Source: Halopseudomonas maritima
GTDB lineage: Bacteria > Pseudomonadota > Gammaproteobacteria > Pseudomonadales > Pseudomonadaceae
NCBI RefSeq assembly: GCF_021545785.1
Contig: NZ_CP079801.1
Coordinates: 1,612,001 to 1,676,000, forward strand
DNA: 64,000 nucleotides
Reading direction: 5' to 3'
Part shown: piece by piece, positions 34,676-43,879 of the stretch
Layout of the letters: the number at the start of each line of letters is the position of its first letter
Numbering within the stretch: the first letter of the stretch is position 1
Translations under genes and position numbers: made by a program
Notes under the pieces: generated by a model
Seen by the model: the letters and a program-made list of their open reading frames with translations, nothing else
Databases searched by the model: none
Told to the model about the DNA's origin: nothing

Positions 34676-36718
34676 ATGCCCAATCCGCTGCTGCAACCCT
34701 ACGATCTGCCGCCCTTCGCCGACATTCGCGCCGAGCACGTCAAACCGGCCATCGAGCAGATTCTGGCCGACAACCGCGCACAGCTTGATGCGCTGCTGGC
34801 CAACCCGCCGGCACAGTGGACCTGGGCCAACCTGATCGAGCCGCAGGACGACATGGGCGAACGCCTCGGCCGTGCCTGGTCACCGGTCAGCCACCTCAAC
34901 GCGGTAATGAACAGCCCCGAGCTGCGCGAAGCGTATGAGAGCTGCCTGCCGCTGCTAAGCCAGTACTACACCGAGATGGGGCAGAATCAGGCGCTGTTTG
35001 CGGCCTACCAGCAGCTCGCCGCCAGCGACGAGTTCACCACACTGGATAAGGCCCAGCAGACCATCCTTGAACACGCCCTGCGCGACTTCAAGCTGTCCGG
35101 TATTGCCCTGCCGCCCGAACAGCAAAAACGCTACGGCGAGCTGCAGATGCGCCTGTCCGAGCTGCAGAGCACCTTCTCCAATCAGGTGCTGGACGCGACC
35201 CAGGCCTGGACCAAGCACATCACCGATGCGGCCCAGCTGGACGGCCTGCCAGACTCCGCACTGGCGCAGGCCAAGCAGGCCGCCGAAGCCCGTGAGCTGG
35301 ACGGCTGGTTGATCACGCTGGAATTCCCCAGCTACTTCCCGGTGATGACCTACGCCACCGACCGCGCCCTGCGTCAGGAGGTGTACACCGCCTTCTGCAC
35401 CCGCGCTTCCGATCAAGGCCCCAATGCCGGGCAGTTCGACAACGGTCCGGTGATCGACGAGATTCTGGTATTGCGTCAGGAGCTGGCCGAACTGCTGGGC
35501 TTTACCAACTACGCCGAGCTGTCGCTGGCGACCAAGATGGCCGAGAGCACCGATCAGGTACTGGGCTTCCTGCGCGATCTGGGCGAGCGCAGCAAACCCT
35601 TCGCCCAGCACGATCTGGCCGCCCTGAAAGCCTTCGCCGCCGAACAGGGCTGCGACGACCTGCAGCCCTGGGACGTCGGCTTCTACAGCGAGCAACTGCG
35701 CCAGCAGCGCTACGCCATCTCGCAGGAAATGCTGCGCCCCTACTTCCCGGTCGATACCGTGATCAACGGCATGTTCGGCATCGTGCAAAAACTGTACGGC
35801 ATCGAGCTGCGCGAGGTCGCCGAGTTCGAGCGCTGGCACAAGGACGCGCGCCTGTTTGAAGTCATTGAGCAGGGCGAAGTCATTGGCCGTTTCTTCCTCG
35901 ATCTGTACGCCCGCGCCAACAAGCGCGGCGGCGCCTGGATGGATGGCTGCCGCGACCGCCGCCTGCTGCCCGACGGCGCCCTGCAGCGCCCGATTGCCTA
36001 TCTGGTCTGCAACTTCACCCCGGCGGTCGGCGGCAAGCCGGCGCTGCTGACCCACGACGAGGTCACCACCCTGTTCCACGAATTTGGCCACGGTCTGCAC
36101 CACCTGCTGACCCGGGTGAACTACGCCTCCGCCAGCGGTATCAATGGCGTCGCCTGGGATGCGGTCGAGCTGCCGAGCCAGTTCATGGAAAACTGGTGCT
36201 GGGAGCCGGACGGCCTGGCGCTGATTTCCAGCCATTATGAAACCGGCGAACCGCTACCGCAGGATCTGCTCGACAAGATGCTGGCCGCCAAGAACTTCCA
36301 GTCGGGCCTGGGCATGCTGCGCCAGATCGAGTTCTCGCTGTTCGACTTTGAGCTGCACGTACGCAAGCAGCCGGAACTGAGCGCACAGCAGGTGCTGGAT
36401 CAGGTGCGCGAGGAAATTGCGGTGGTCAAGGTGCCGTCCTTCAATCGCTTCCAGAACGGCTTCAGCCATATCTTTGCCGGTGGCTACGCAGCGGGCTACT
36501 ACAGCTACAAGTGGGCAGAAGTGCTGTCGGCCGATGCTTTCTCGCGCTTTGAGGAAGAAGGCGTGCTGAACGCCGATACCGGCCGCGCCTTCCGCGACAG
36601 CATCCTTGCCCGCGGCGGCAGTGAGGCGCCAATGGCGTTGTTCGTCGCCTTCCGTGGTCGTGAGCCGTCGATTGACCCGCTGCTGCGTCACAGCGGCCTG
36701 AGCGGGCAGGCAGCATGA
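34676..36718 (+). CDS. prlC: Oligopeptidase A (M3 zinc metallopeptidase)
   Basis: A 680-aa cytosolic peptidase with the zinc motif HEFGH (TLFHEFGHGLHHLL) and the M3 features downstream (VELPSQFMENWCWEP). It degrades short peptides, including signal-peptide fragments. The ATG at 34676 follows AGGA. Its stop overlaps the yheV-like start (ATGA). Confidence 0.96.
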   Translation: MPNPLLQPYDLPPFADIRAEHVKPAIEQILADNRAQLDALLANPPAQWTWANLIEPQDDMGERLGRAWSPVSHLNAVMNSPELREAYESCLPLLSQYYTEMGQNQALFAAYQQLAASDEFTTLDKAQQTILEHALRDFKLSGIALPPEQQKRYGELQMRLSELQSTFSNQVLDATQAWTKHITDAAQLDGLPDSALAQAKQAAEARELDGWLITLEFPSYFPVMTYATDRALRQEVYTAFCTRASDQGPNAGQFDNGPVIDEILVLRQELAELLGFTNYAELSLATKMAESTDQVLGFLRDLGERSKPFAQHDLAALKAFAAEQGCDDLQPWDVGFYSEQLRQQRYAISQEMLRPYFPVDTVINGMFGIVQKLYGIELREVAEFERWHKDARLFEVIEQGEVIGRFFLDLYARANKRGGAWMDGCRDRRLLPDGALQRPIAYLVCNFTPAVGGKPALLTHDEVTTLFHEFGHGLHHLLTRVNYASASGINGVAWDAVELPSQFMENWCWEPDGLALISSHYETGEPLPQDLLDKMLAAKNFQSGLGMLRQIEFSLFDFELHVRKQPELSAQQVLDQVREEIAVVKVPSFNRFQNGFSHIFAGGYAAGYYSYKWAEVLSADAFSRFEEEGVLNADTGRAFRDSILARGGSEAPMALFVAFRGREPSIDPLLRHSGLSGQAA

Positions 36719-36978
36719 GCGGCCCGGTAAAGCGCTTCATTGCCGGCGCGGTCTGCCCGGCGTGCAGCACCATGGATACCATCAAGATGTACGAGGTAGA
36801 CGGCGTGCCGCACCGCGAGTGCGTGCAATGCGGCTATACCGACACACTGGATGCGCGTGGCAACTCGGTGCCCAAGGAACTGGGTACCCGGGTCAATGAG
36901 GTGCGCAAGGCGCCGAAAAAGCCGACCAGCCAGACAGTGCAGTTCTTCCCCAATCCGCGCCTGAAAAAGAAAGACTGA
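36715..36978 (+). CDS. YheV-like zinc-ribbon protein
   Basis: An 87-aa protein with two CxxC pairs (CPACSTMDTIKM ... CVQCGYTDT) that form a zinc ribbon, and a Lys-rich tail (PKKPTSQTVQFFPNPRLKKKD). This is the YheV (DUF2387) family, usually next to prlC, as here. Overlap with prlC indicates translational coupling. Function unknown. Confidence 0.9.
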   Translation: MSGPVKRFIAGAVCPACSTMDTIKMYEVDGVPHRECVQCGYTDTLDARGNSVPKELGTRVNEVRKAPKKPTSQTVQFFPNPRLKKKD

Positions 36979-36999
36979 GACTCAGGCGGCGCCGTCTGA

Positions 37000-37644
37000 T
37001 CAGATTGCGCCGCGCAGCTCGATATCCACACCCAGTTGCTGCGACATGCACGGCCACTGCGCCCACAGACGCTGCACACTGGCAGAGTCCAATTGCGCAC
37101 GGTAGGCCTGAAACTCGGCTGACTGAAACAGGTCTTCGGGCAGCAGCCCGGCCACCGCTTCCTCGACCGCGGCATCCAGCCGATTGGCGAAGGGCTCGCC
37201 CAACAGGTGATGCACAATCAAATTGGCGCGCGTGGTGTCCATGGGAATCAAGGATTCACCACCGTGAGACACATAGCGGTCATTCACCTCTTCCACCAGC
37301 CGATGCGCCAGATAGGCTTCGTCCAGCAGGGTGACCAGTCCACGGTGCTCGGCCGGCAGATCTGGCGGCTGCAGGAAGAAGGCTTCAGCCACCTTCAGCA
37401 CCGGTAGCATGCGCGGCTTTAGACTGGCCGACTCGGCCACCGCCGCGGCCGCTTCCAACACATCCGGAACCTGCTCGATATAGGCAGTAGCAAAGCGCTG
37501 CAGGTGACCAACCGGGTCCGCCTGCAAACGTATGGCAGGGTGCAGATCTGCGATACGGGTCTGCAGCCAGGCTTGCATCCCCTCCTGCGAATCACTCTGT
37601 GCCGTTGCTTCGGCAATACGGCGTTTCAGCCCAGCGATGTTCAT
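37000..37644 (-). CDS. Conserved hypothetical protein of pseudomonads
   Basis: A 214-aa, mostly helical protein without signal peptide or TM. It carries LKRRIAEATAQ near the N-terminus and a central LVTLLDEAYLAHRLVEEVNDRYVSHGGESLIPMDTTRANLIVHHLLGEPFANRLD. The ATG follows GGAG. The family is recognisable by its pseudomonad-like context only; no function is assigned. Confidence 0.8.
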   Translation of the reverse strand: MNIAGLKRRIAEATAQSDSQEGMQAWLQTRIADLHPAIRLQADPVGHLQRFATAYIEQVPDVLEAAAAVAESASLKPRMLPVLKVAEAFFLQPPDLPAEHRGLVTLLDEAYLAHRLVEEVNDRYVSHGGESLIPMDTTRANLIVHHLLGEPFANRLDAAVEEAVAGLLPEDLFQSAEFQAYRAQLDSASVQRLWAQWPCMSQQLGVDIELRGAI

Positions 37645-38016
37645 ACTCAGCTCCACAACGGCAACCGGAAGCTGCCCAAGAGCAGCATCACTTTGACATT
37701 AGTTTGAAAGCGGAAAACCTAGCAGAGCCGGTCGACATCGTCAAAGTGACTCACGCCGAGTCATCAGATCAAATTGCAATAAGAAGTCGAAAAGACACAG
37801 CGCATGACAACATTGCGCAGTCCGGCCCCCTGTCTATACTCCAAATGTCTGGTGGCCTGTGGGGGAAGTCCTGGACGCGGGGTCAAGGGTAACGCCACTG
37901 TGCGCTACCCCCTGCGGTTCGCAGCCTGTCAGGGTATCTGTGCGGCCTGTTAGCAGCCTGATACCCCCTCCGTTCCGTGCACCGGTAGCGATAAAAACAA
38001 TAAAGGGGGACCGGGA
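37645..38016. other. Long intergenic region upstream of the cox operon
   Basis: The region carries a promoter at 37813-37840 and a leader of about 170 nt. The leader is predicted to fold: TACCCCCT occurs twice (near 37907 and 37963), each able to pair with an upstream GGGTA stretch. No short coding frame with a good ribosome site is seen. No known riboswitch signature is recognised. Confidence 0.4.
37813..37840 (+). promoter_or_regulatory. Likely sigma-70 promoter of the cox operon
   Basis: TTGCGC and TATACT are 16 bp apart. Transcription would start near 37847, leaving a structured 170-nt leader before coxB. Confidence 0.55.
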
Positions 38017-39141
38017 ATGTTGCGAGCAGCAATCACCTGGCCGGTTGGACTGTCCCTGTCTGTACTCGGCGCCCAAGCGAGTGCCGAGTGGGGCGTCAAC
38101 ATGCGCCGGGGCGTCACCGAAGTCAGTCAGTCCGTGTTCGATCTGCACATGACCATCTTCTGGATCTGTGTAGTCATCGGCGTTGTGGTGTTTGGCGTCA
38201 TGTTCTGGTCGATGCTGATGCATCGCAAGTCCGAGGACAGCAAGCCCGCCACCTTCCACGAGCACCTGGGCGTGGAAATTCTATGGACCGTGGTCCCGCT
38301 GGCGATCCTTATCGTCATGGCGATTCCGGCCACCAAAACCCTGATCGACATCTATGACGCCGACGAGGCGGACATCGACATTCTGATCACCGGCTACCAG
38401 TGGCGCTGGCAATATCAGTACGTGGGCGAAGGCGTGACCTTTTTCAGCAGCATGTCGACCCCGCGTGATGAAATCGGCAACGTCAGCGACAAGAACCCCA
38501 ACTACCTGCTTGAAGTGGACAACCCGCTGGTCATTCCGGTGGGCAAGAAAGTCCGCTTCTTGGTGACCGCTGCCGACGTAATCCACTCCTGGTGGGTACC
38601 GGATTTTGCGGTCAAGAAGGACGCTATCCCCGGCTTTATCAATGAGGCCTGGACCCGCGTGGAAGAGCCCGGCATCTACCGCGGCCAGTGCACCGAACTG
38701 TGCGGCAAGGACCACGGCTTCATGCCCGTGGTGGTCGAAGTGCTGCCGCAGGATGAGTACGACGCCTGGCTGGCCGAGCAGAAAGAGGCCGCCGCCAAGG
38801 AGGCCGAGCTGCGCGAGAAGGACTGGACGCTTGATGAGCTGGTTGAGCGCGGCGAGAAGGTCTACGCCTCCGCCTGCGCCTCCTGCCACCAGCCCAACGG
38901 CGAAGGTCTGCCGCCGATGTTCCCGGCGCTCAAGGGCAGCGCCATCGTCACCGAGGATATGGCCCAGCATCTGGATATCGTGCTCAACGGCGTACCGGGC
39001 ACAGCCATGGCTGCGTTCGGCAAGCAATTGTCCGAAGTGGACGTTGCCGCGGTCATCACCTTCGAGCGCAACGCCTGGGGCAACGACACCGGCGAAATGC
39101 TTGCGCCCGTCGACGTGCTGAACGCTAAAGAAGCCCAATAG
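38017..39141 (+). CDS. coxB: Cytochrome c oxidase subunit II with fused cytochrome c (caa3 type)
   Basis: A 374-aa protein. Signal peptide, two TM helices, CuA domain (GYQWRWQYQY; ligands in HSWWVP and CTELCGKDHGFMP), then a C-terminal cytochrome c domain with heme motif CASCH and a distal Met in GTAMAAF. The fusion makes this an aa3-type oxidase able to take electrons directly from soluble cytochrome. AAGGGGG precedes the ATG. First gene of the cox operon. Confidence 0.97.
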   Translation: MLRAAITWPVGLSLSVLGAQASAEWGVNMRRGVTEVSQSVFDLHMTIFWICVVIGVVVFGVMFWSMLMHRKSEDSKPATFHEHLGVEILWTVVPLAILIVMAIPATKTLIDIYDADEADIDILITGYQWRWQYQYVGEGVTFFSSMSTPRDEIGNVSDKNPNYLLEVDNPLVIPVGKKVRFLVTAADVIHSWWVPDFAVKKDAIPGFINEAWTRVEEPGIYRGQCTELCGKDHGFMPVVVEVLPQDEYDAWLAEQKEAAAKEAELREKDWTLDELVERGEKVYASACASCHQPNGEGLPPMFPALKGSAIVTEDMAQHLDIVLNGVPGTAMAAFGKQLSEVDVAAVITFERNAWGNDTGEMLAPVDVLNAKEAQ

Positions 39142-39151
39142 GAGACCTGTC

Positions 39152-40735
39152 ATGAGTGCTGTGATCGATACCCATCACCACGACCATGCCCACGGTCCGG
39201 CCAAGGGCCTGATGCGCTGGGTGCTCACCACCAACCACAAGGACATCGGCTCGATGTACCTGTGGTTCAGCTTTGCCATGTTCCTGCTCGGCGGCTCGAT
39301 GGCCATGGTCATCCGCGCCGAGCTGTTCCAGCCCGGCCTGCAACTGGTGCAGCCCGAGTTCTTCAACCAGATGACCACCACCCACGGCCTGATCATGGTG
39401 TTCGGGGCGGTCATGCCGGCCTTTGTCGGCCTGGCCAACTGGATGATTCCGCTGATGGTCGGCGCACCGGACATGGCCCTGCCGCGCATGAACAACTTCA
39501 GCTTCTGGCTGCTGCCAATGGCCTTCGGGCTGCTGGTGTCGACGCTGTTCATGGAAGGCGGCGGGCCCAACTTCGGCTGGACCTTCTACGCGCCGCTGTC
39601 GACCACCTACGCACCACCCAGCGTCACCTTCTTCATCTTTGCCATTCACCTGGCCGGCATCAGCTCGATCATGGGCGCGATCAACATCATCGCTACCATT
39701 CTCAACCTGCGCGCGCCGGGTATGACGCTGATGAAGATGCCGCTGTTCGTCTGGACCTGGCTGATCACAGCCTTCCTGCTGATTGCGGTCATGCCGGTAC
39801 TGGCCGGGGTAGTGACCATGATGCTGATGGATATTCACTTCGGCACCAGCTTCTTCAACGCTGCCGGTGGCGGTGACCCGGTGATGTTCCAGCATATCTT
39901 CTGGTTCTTCGGTCACCCCGAGGTGTACATCATGATCCTGCCGGCCTTTGGCGCGGTCAGCCAGATCATCCCGACCTTCAGCCGCAAGCCGCTGTTTGGC
40001 TACACCTCCATGGTCTACGCCACCGCGGCCATCGCCTTCCTGTCGTTCATCGTCTGGGCGCACCACATGTTTACCGTCGGCATCCCGATCACCGGTGAGC
40101 TGTTCTTCATGTACGCCACCATGCTGATTGCCGTACCCACCGGGGTGAAGGTGTTCAACTGGGTCAGCACCATGTTTCGCGGTGCACTGACCTTCGAGGC
40201 GCCCATGCTGTTCGCCGTGGCCTTTGTGATTCTGTTCACCATCGGCGGCTTTTCCGGCCTAATGCTGGCGATTGCCCCGGCAGACTTCCAGTACCACGAC
40301 ACCTACTTTGTGGTCGCCCACTTCCACTACGTGCTGGTGCCCGGCGCCATCTTCGGCATCTTTGCCTCGGCCTACTACTGGCTGCCCAAGTGGACCGGCC
40401 ACATGTATGACGAGACCCTGGCCAAGACCCACTTCTGGATGAGCTTCATCGGCATGAACCTGGCGTTCTTCCCGATGCACTTTGTCGGGCTGGCCGGGAT
40501 GCCGCGGCGGATTCCAGACTACAACGTGATGTTCGCCAACTTCAACATGGTCTCCTCGGTCGGCGCCTTCATGTTCGGCGTTACCCAGCTGCTGTTCCTG
40601 TTCATCGTCATCAAGTGCATCCGGGGCGGCAAGAAGGCTGCGGCCAATCCCTGGGAGGGCGCGGAAGGGCTGGAATGGTCGGTGCCATCACCCGCGCCAT
40701 ACCACACCTTCTCGACACCCCCCGAGGTGAAGTGA
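39152..40735 (+). CDS. coxA: Cytochrome c oxidase subunit I
   Basis: A 527-aa, 12-TM catalytic subunit. Low-spin heme ligand in TTTHGLIMVF, CuB ligands in FGHPEVYIMILP (with the His-Tyr crosslink) and VWAHHMFTVG, and heme a/a3 ligands in VVAHFHYVLV. The K-channel and D-channel regions are in line with aa3 family A. TAGGAGACC precedes the ATG. Confidence 0.97.
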   Translation: MSAVIDTHHHDHAHGPAKGLMRWVLTTNHKDIGSMYLWFSFAMFLLGGSMAMVIRAELFQPGLQLVQPEFFNQMTTTHGLIMVFGAVMPAFVGLANWMIPLMVGAPDMALPRMNNFSFWLLPMAFGLLVSTLFMEGGGPNFGWTFYAPLSTTYAPPSVTFFIFAIHLAGISSIMGAINIIATILNLRAPGMTLMKMPLFVWTWLITAFLLIAVMPVLAGVVTMMLMDIHFGTSFFNAAGGGDPVMFQHIFWFFGHPEVYIMILPAFGAVSQIIPTFSRKPLFGYTSMVYATAAIAFLSFIVWAHHMFTVGIPITGELFFMYATMLIAVPTGVKVFNWVSTMFRGALTFEAPMLFAVAFVILFTIGGFSGLMLAIAPADFQYHDTYFVVAHFHYVLVPGAIFGIFASAYYWLPKWTGHMYDETLAKTHFWMSFIGMNLAFFPMHFVGLAGMPRRIPDYNVMFANFNMVSSVGAFMFGVTQLLFLFIVIKCIRGGKKAAANPWEGAEGLEWSVPSPAPYHTFSTPPEVK

Positions 40736-40750
40736 GCGGAGGCCGCCGCG

Positions 40751-41317
40751 ATGAGCGAGACACAGACCAATCGCCGCCTGGTCGGCAAACTGCTGCTGAC
40801 GGTAGTAGGCATGTTTTGCTTCGGTTTCCTGATGGTGCCGCTGTATGACGTGATGTGCGAGGCGCTGGGCATCAACGGCAAAACCAGCGGCACTGCCTAC
40901 CAGCAGGAAGTCGAGCATATCGACCGCAGCCGCACCCTGCGGGTGCAGTTTGTCGCCACTCTCGCCGAAGGCATGAGCTGGGACTTTGGCCCCGAAGCCG
41001 AACAGCTCAGCCTGCACCCGGGCGAAACCCGCGAGATGCTGTTTCTGGCGCATAACCCGACTGACCGGCCGATGGTGGCCCAGGCCATTCCCAGCGTGTC
41101 GCCGTCCATTGCGGCGGCCTACTTCCACAAGACCGAGTGTTTCTGCTTTACCCAGCAGGTGCTGCAGCCGGGGGAAAGCGTCGAGATGCCGGTGCGTTTC
41201 ATTGTTGATCCGGCGGTGCCGGCACAGGTCAAGCACCTGACCCTGGCCTACACCCTGTTTGATGTATCGGAGCGAATGCCTGACAAGCTGGCCGCCGCCC
41301 AGGCGCAGGCCCACTGA
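40751..41317 (+). CDS. ctaG: Cytochrome c oxidase assembly protein CtaG/Cox11
   Basis: A 188-aa periplasmic copper chaperone with one N-terminal anchor (LLLTVVGMFCFGFLMVPLYDVMCEALGI) and the copper-binding motif ECFCFTQQVL. It delivers Cu to the CuB site of CoxA. Lies between coxA and coxC as in other pseudomonads. Confidence 0.95.
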   Translation: MSETQTNRRLVGKLLLTVVGMFCFGFLMVPLYDVMCEALGINGKTSGTAYQQEVEHIDRSRTLRVQFVATLAEGMSWDFGPEAEQLSLHPGETREMLFLAHNPTDRPMVAQAIPSVSPSIAAAYFHKTECFCFTQQVLQPGESVEMPVRFIVDPAVPAQVKHLTLAYTLFDVSERMPDKLAAAQAQAH

Positions 41318-41346
41318 GCACGATTGCCGTATAAGGAGAACAACAG

Positions 41347-42234
41347 ATGGCCAATCATCAGACCTACTATGTGCCGGCCCAGAGCAAGTGGCCGATCATT
41401 GCCTCGATAGCCCTGCTACTGCTGGTGTTTGGCGGCGGTAGCATGATCAACGGCGACAGCGCCGGTGCTGGCAGCGGCCTGGGCCGCTGGCTGTTCTTTG
41501 CCGGCGCCCTGATGACCGCCTGGATGATGTTCGGCTGGTTCAGCAATGTGGTAAAGGAAAGCCACGAAGGCCTCTACAGCCCGCAAATGGATCGTTCCTT
41601 CCGCATGGGCATGGGCTGGTTCATCTTCTCGGAGGTGATGTTCTTCGCGGCCTTCTTCGGTGCGCTGTTTTACGTGCGCACCTTTGCCGGCCCCTGGCTG
41701 GGTGGCGAGGGCGACAAGGGCCTGGCCAACATGCTCTGGCCAGACTTCACCTATCAGTGGCCACTGATGGTCAACCCGGACCCCAAAACCTTCCCAGGGC
41801 CAAGCGAGGTCATCAGCGCCTGGCAACTGCCGCTGATCAACACCCTGCTGCTGATCTCCTCCAGCGTCACCGTCACCTTTGCCCATCACGCTCTGCGCAA
41901 GGACAAGCGCGGCGCCACCAAAGCCTGGCTGGGCCTGACTGTCGCGCTGGGTACTGTCTTTCTGGTGCTGCAGGCATTCGAGTATCAGCACGCCTACCAC
42001 GACCTCGGGCTGACCCTGAATTCCGGCATCTACGGCGCCACCTTCTTTATGCTCACCGGTTTCCACGGCGCCCACGTGACCATGGGCACGCTGATTCTGG
42101 CGATCATGCTGATCCGCATCGCCAAGGGCCATTTCAGCTCCCAGCAGCACTTCGGCTTTGAAGCCGCCAGCTGGTACTGGCACTTCGTGGACGTGGTCTG
42201 GGTTGGGCTGTTTATCTTCGTCTACATATTCTGA
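41347..42234 (+). CDS. coxC: Cytochrome c oxidase subunit III
   Basis: A 295-aa, 7-TM subunit III, with FRMGMGWFIFSEVMFFAAFFGALFY, GFHGAHVTMGTLIL and SWYWHFVDVVWVGLFIFVYIF signatures. It starts 29 bp after ctaG with an AAGGAG site. Stabilises the oxidase core. Confidence 0.96.
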   Translation: MANHQTYYVPAQSKWPIIASIALLLLVFGGGSMINGDSAGAGSGLGRWLFFAGALMTAWMMFGWFSNVVKESHEGLYSPQMDRSFRMGMGWFIFSEVMFFAAFFGALFYVRTFAGPWLGGEGDKGLANMLWPDFTYQWPLMVNPDPKTFPGPSEVISAWQLPLINTLLLISSSVTVTFAHHALRKDKRGATKAWLGLTVALGTVFLVLQAFEYQHAYHDLGLTLNSGIYGATFFMLTGFHGAHVTMGTLILAIMLIRIAKGHFSSQQHFGFEAASWYWHFVDVVWVGLFIFVYIF

Positions 42235-42258
42235 GCTGCGGCCATGATGTGTGCCGAG

Positions 42259-42471
42259 TCACTGCAACCAGGGCGCGTGCCAGGCCAGCTGGCCCGCCCA
42301 GAAGCCCCAGGCAATCAGCGCCATCAGCAGCACTGTGAGGCCGATGCGCACACTCAACGCCGTTACCAGACGGCCGCGGCCGCCGGTGTCTTTCATCAAA
42401 AAGAACAAGCCGCTGAACAGGCTGATCAGTATCAGCGCCAGCAAGATCACGATGACCAGCTTGAGCCACAT
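42259..42471 (-). CDS. DUF2909 family twin-transmembrane protein
   Basis: A 70-aa protein with two TM helices (WLKLVIVILLALILISLFSGLFFLM and RIGLTVLLMALIAWGFWAGQLAW) joined by KDTGGRGRLVTALSV, the family signature. It is on the opposite strand inside the cox cluster, as is typical in pseudomonads. Function unknown, presumably oxidase-linked. Confidence 0.9.
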   Translation of the reverse strand: MWLKLVIVILLALILISLFSGLFFLMKDTGGRGRLVTALSVRIGLTVLLMALIAWGFWAGQLAWHAPWLQ

Positions 42472-42523
42472 GGCCGCCCCCTGATTGTTGTTATGGTCGG
42501 CCTGAGTATAGCCGGAGCAGCCC

Positions 42524-43249
42524 ATGCTGCTGTCTGAGACCGTGGAGCGGCGCCGTCGCTTTGCGCCCGGCTGGCTACTCTGGGTGTTTACCCTGAGTCT
42601 GCTGCCGCTGCTGCTGGGTCTCGGCACCTGGCAACTGCAACGCGCCGAGCAAAAGCAGCAGTTGCAAGCCGACATCGATGCCTTGGCGCAAGCACCGGCC
42701 AAAACCCTGACGCAACTCGGCACACAGACGCCTGCCGACTGGCAGCCACTCAGTCTGCAGGGTCGGCTCGACCCACAACATATCTGGTTACTGGACAACC
42801 GCACCCGCAACGGGCAGGCCGGCGTGGAGGTACTGCAGGCCTTTCAGTCAGACCGTGGGGACTGGCTGCTGCTCAATCGCGGCTGGCTACCCTGGCCGGA
42901 CCGGCGCCAGCCGCCATCCGTCAGCACACCACCGGGCAGGCTGCAGCTGCAGGCAGAAAAGTTGCCGGCCAGCAGCGCCGGCTGGCGGCCGGGCAGGCGC
43001 GCCTGCGAGGCGGATCAGCCTGGCTGCGTGGTTGCTCAGCTGGATCTCGGCGCCCTGCGCGCGCAGTCAGCGTTGCCGCTGCTGGACTGGAGCGCCCGCC
43101 TGACCAATGCAGGCAGCGCCGCACTGACGCTGGACTGGCCGGCGCTACCCATGAGCGCCAGCCGCCATACCGGCTACGCAGTACAGTGGTTCAGCCTGGC
43201 GGCGGCACTGCTCGCCCTGTTTCTCTGGGCCGGTTTTCGGCCTCAATAG
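42524..43249 (+). CDS. SURF1 family oxidase assembly protein
   Basis: A 241-aa protein with an N-terminal TM (WLLWVFTLSLLPLLLGLGTWQLQRAEQK, the SURF1 signature), a periplasmic domain with WLLLNRGWLPW, and a C-terminal TM (YAVQWFSLAAALLALFLWAGF). SURF1 binds heme A and assists its insertion into CoxA. Confidence 0.93.
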   Translation: MLLSETVERRRRFAPGWLLWVFTLSLLPLLLGLGTWQLQRAEQKQQLQADIDALAQAPAKTLTQLGTQTPADWQPLSLQGRLDPQHIWLLDNRTRNGQAGVEVLQAFQSDRGDWLLLNRGWLPWPDRRQPPSVSTPPGRLQLQAEKLPASSAGWRPGRRACEADQPGCVVAQLDLGALRAQSALPLLDWSARLTNAGSAALTLDWPALPMSASRHTGYAVQWFSLAAALLALFLWAGFRPQ

Positions 43250-43273
43250 CACGTCGATCTCGGGGGAATAATA

Positions 43274-43876
43274 ATGATGAGCCTGACCGAATCTGAACAA
43301 CGCCCGTCGCGCCCAAGGGGCCAGCTCAAGTTGCTGGCCATCATCGCCGTCGTGGTGGGGCCTATTGCACTGGCAGCGCTGATGGCGCAGCTGAATCTCG
43401 GCATGCCGGAAGGTCACGCCAACAAGTCCGCGTTGGTGGAGCCCGCCATCCAGATCAGTGACTGGCAGCTCGCTGTGGAGCCGGTTGGCTACGGCGCGCC
43501 CTGGCGCCTGCTGGTCACCCATACCGGCACCTGCGAGCGCCAATGCATGGCGCTGGTTCACGAGGCGCGGCAGATCAACGTGGCGGTCGGACGCGAGGCC
43601 GGGCGCGTGACCCACGTGCTGGCGTCACCAGTGGCGCTGCGCGCCGACGAAGTGGCCGCGCTGGAGGCACAGTTTCCGCGGCTGGAGCGCACCACCTTCG
43701 ACAGCAACGCTTACCTGAAAAGCCTGCAAACCCAGCCCGACAGCTGGTTAATCGGCCCACAGCTGTGGCTGGTCGACCCGCTAGGCCGCGTGGTGCTGCA
43801 TCACAGTGCCAGCCAACCTGGCAAAGACCTGCTGGATGACCTCAAGCGTCTGCTGAAACTCTCCAAGGTGGGCTGA
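43274..43876 (+). CDS. Sco-like thioredoxin-fold membrane protein of the cox cluster
   Basis: A 200-aa protein with an N-terminal TM anchor (LLAIIAVVVGPIALAALMAQL) and a thioredoxin-like periplasmic domain. A CxxxC motif sits in GTCERQCMALV, as in Sco proteins (CPDIC). A His-rich ending of the domain (VDPLGRVVLHHS) could be the third copper ligand. It matches the uncharacterised gene found here in Pseudomonas cox clusters. Copper delivery to CuA is inferred. Confidence 0.8.
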   Translation: MMSLTESEQRPSRPRGQLKLLAIIAVVVGPIALAALMAQLNLGMPEGHANKSALVEPAIQISDWQLAVEPVGYGAPWRLLVTHTGTCERQCMALVHEARQINVAVGREAGRVTHVLASPVALRADEVAALEAQFPRLERTTFDSNAYLKSLQTQPDSWLIGPQLWLVDPLGRVVLHHSASQPGKDLLDDLKRLLKLSKVG

Positions 43877-43879
43877 GCC

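Noticed and set aside
34955..36235. A 426-codon minus-strand frame
   Set aside because: It is antisense to prlC, which contains the HEFGH active site.
39125..40066. A His/Asp/Glu-rich 313-codon minus-strand frame
   Set aside because: The apparent His-richness is the reverse reading of membrane-helix codons of coxA.
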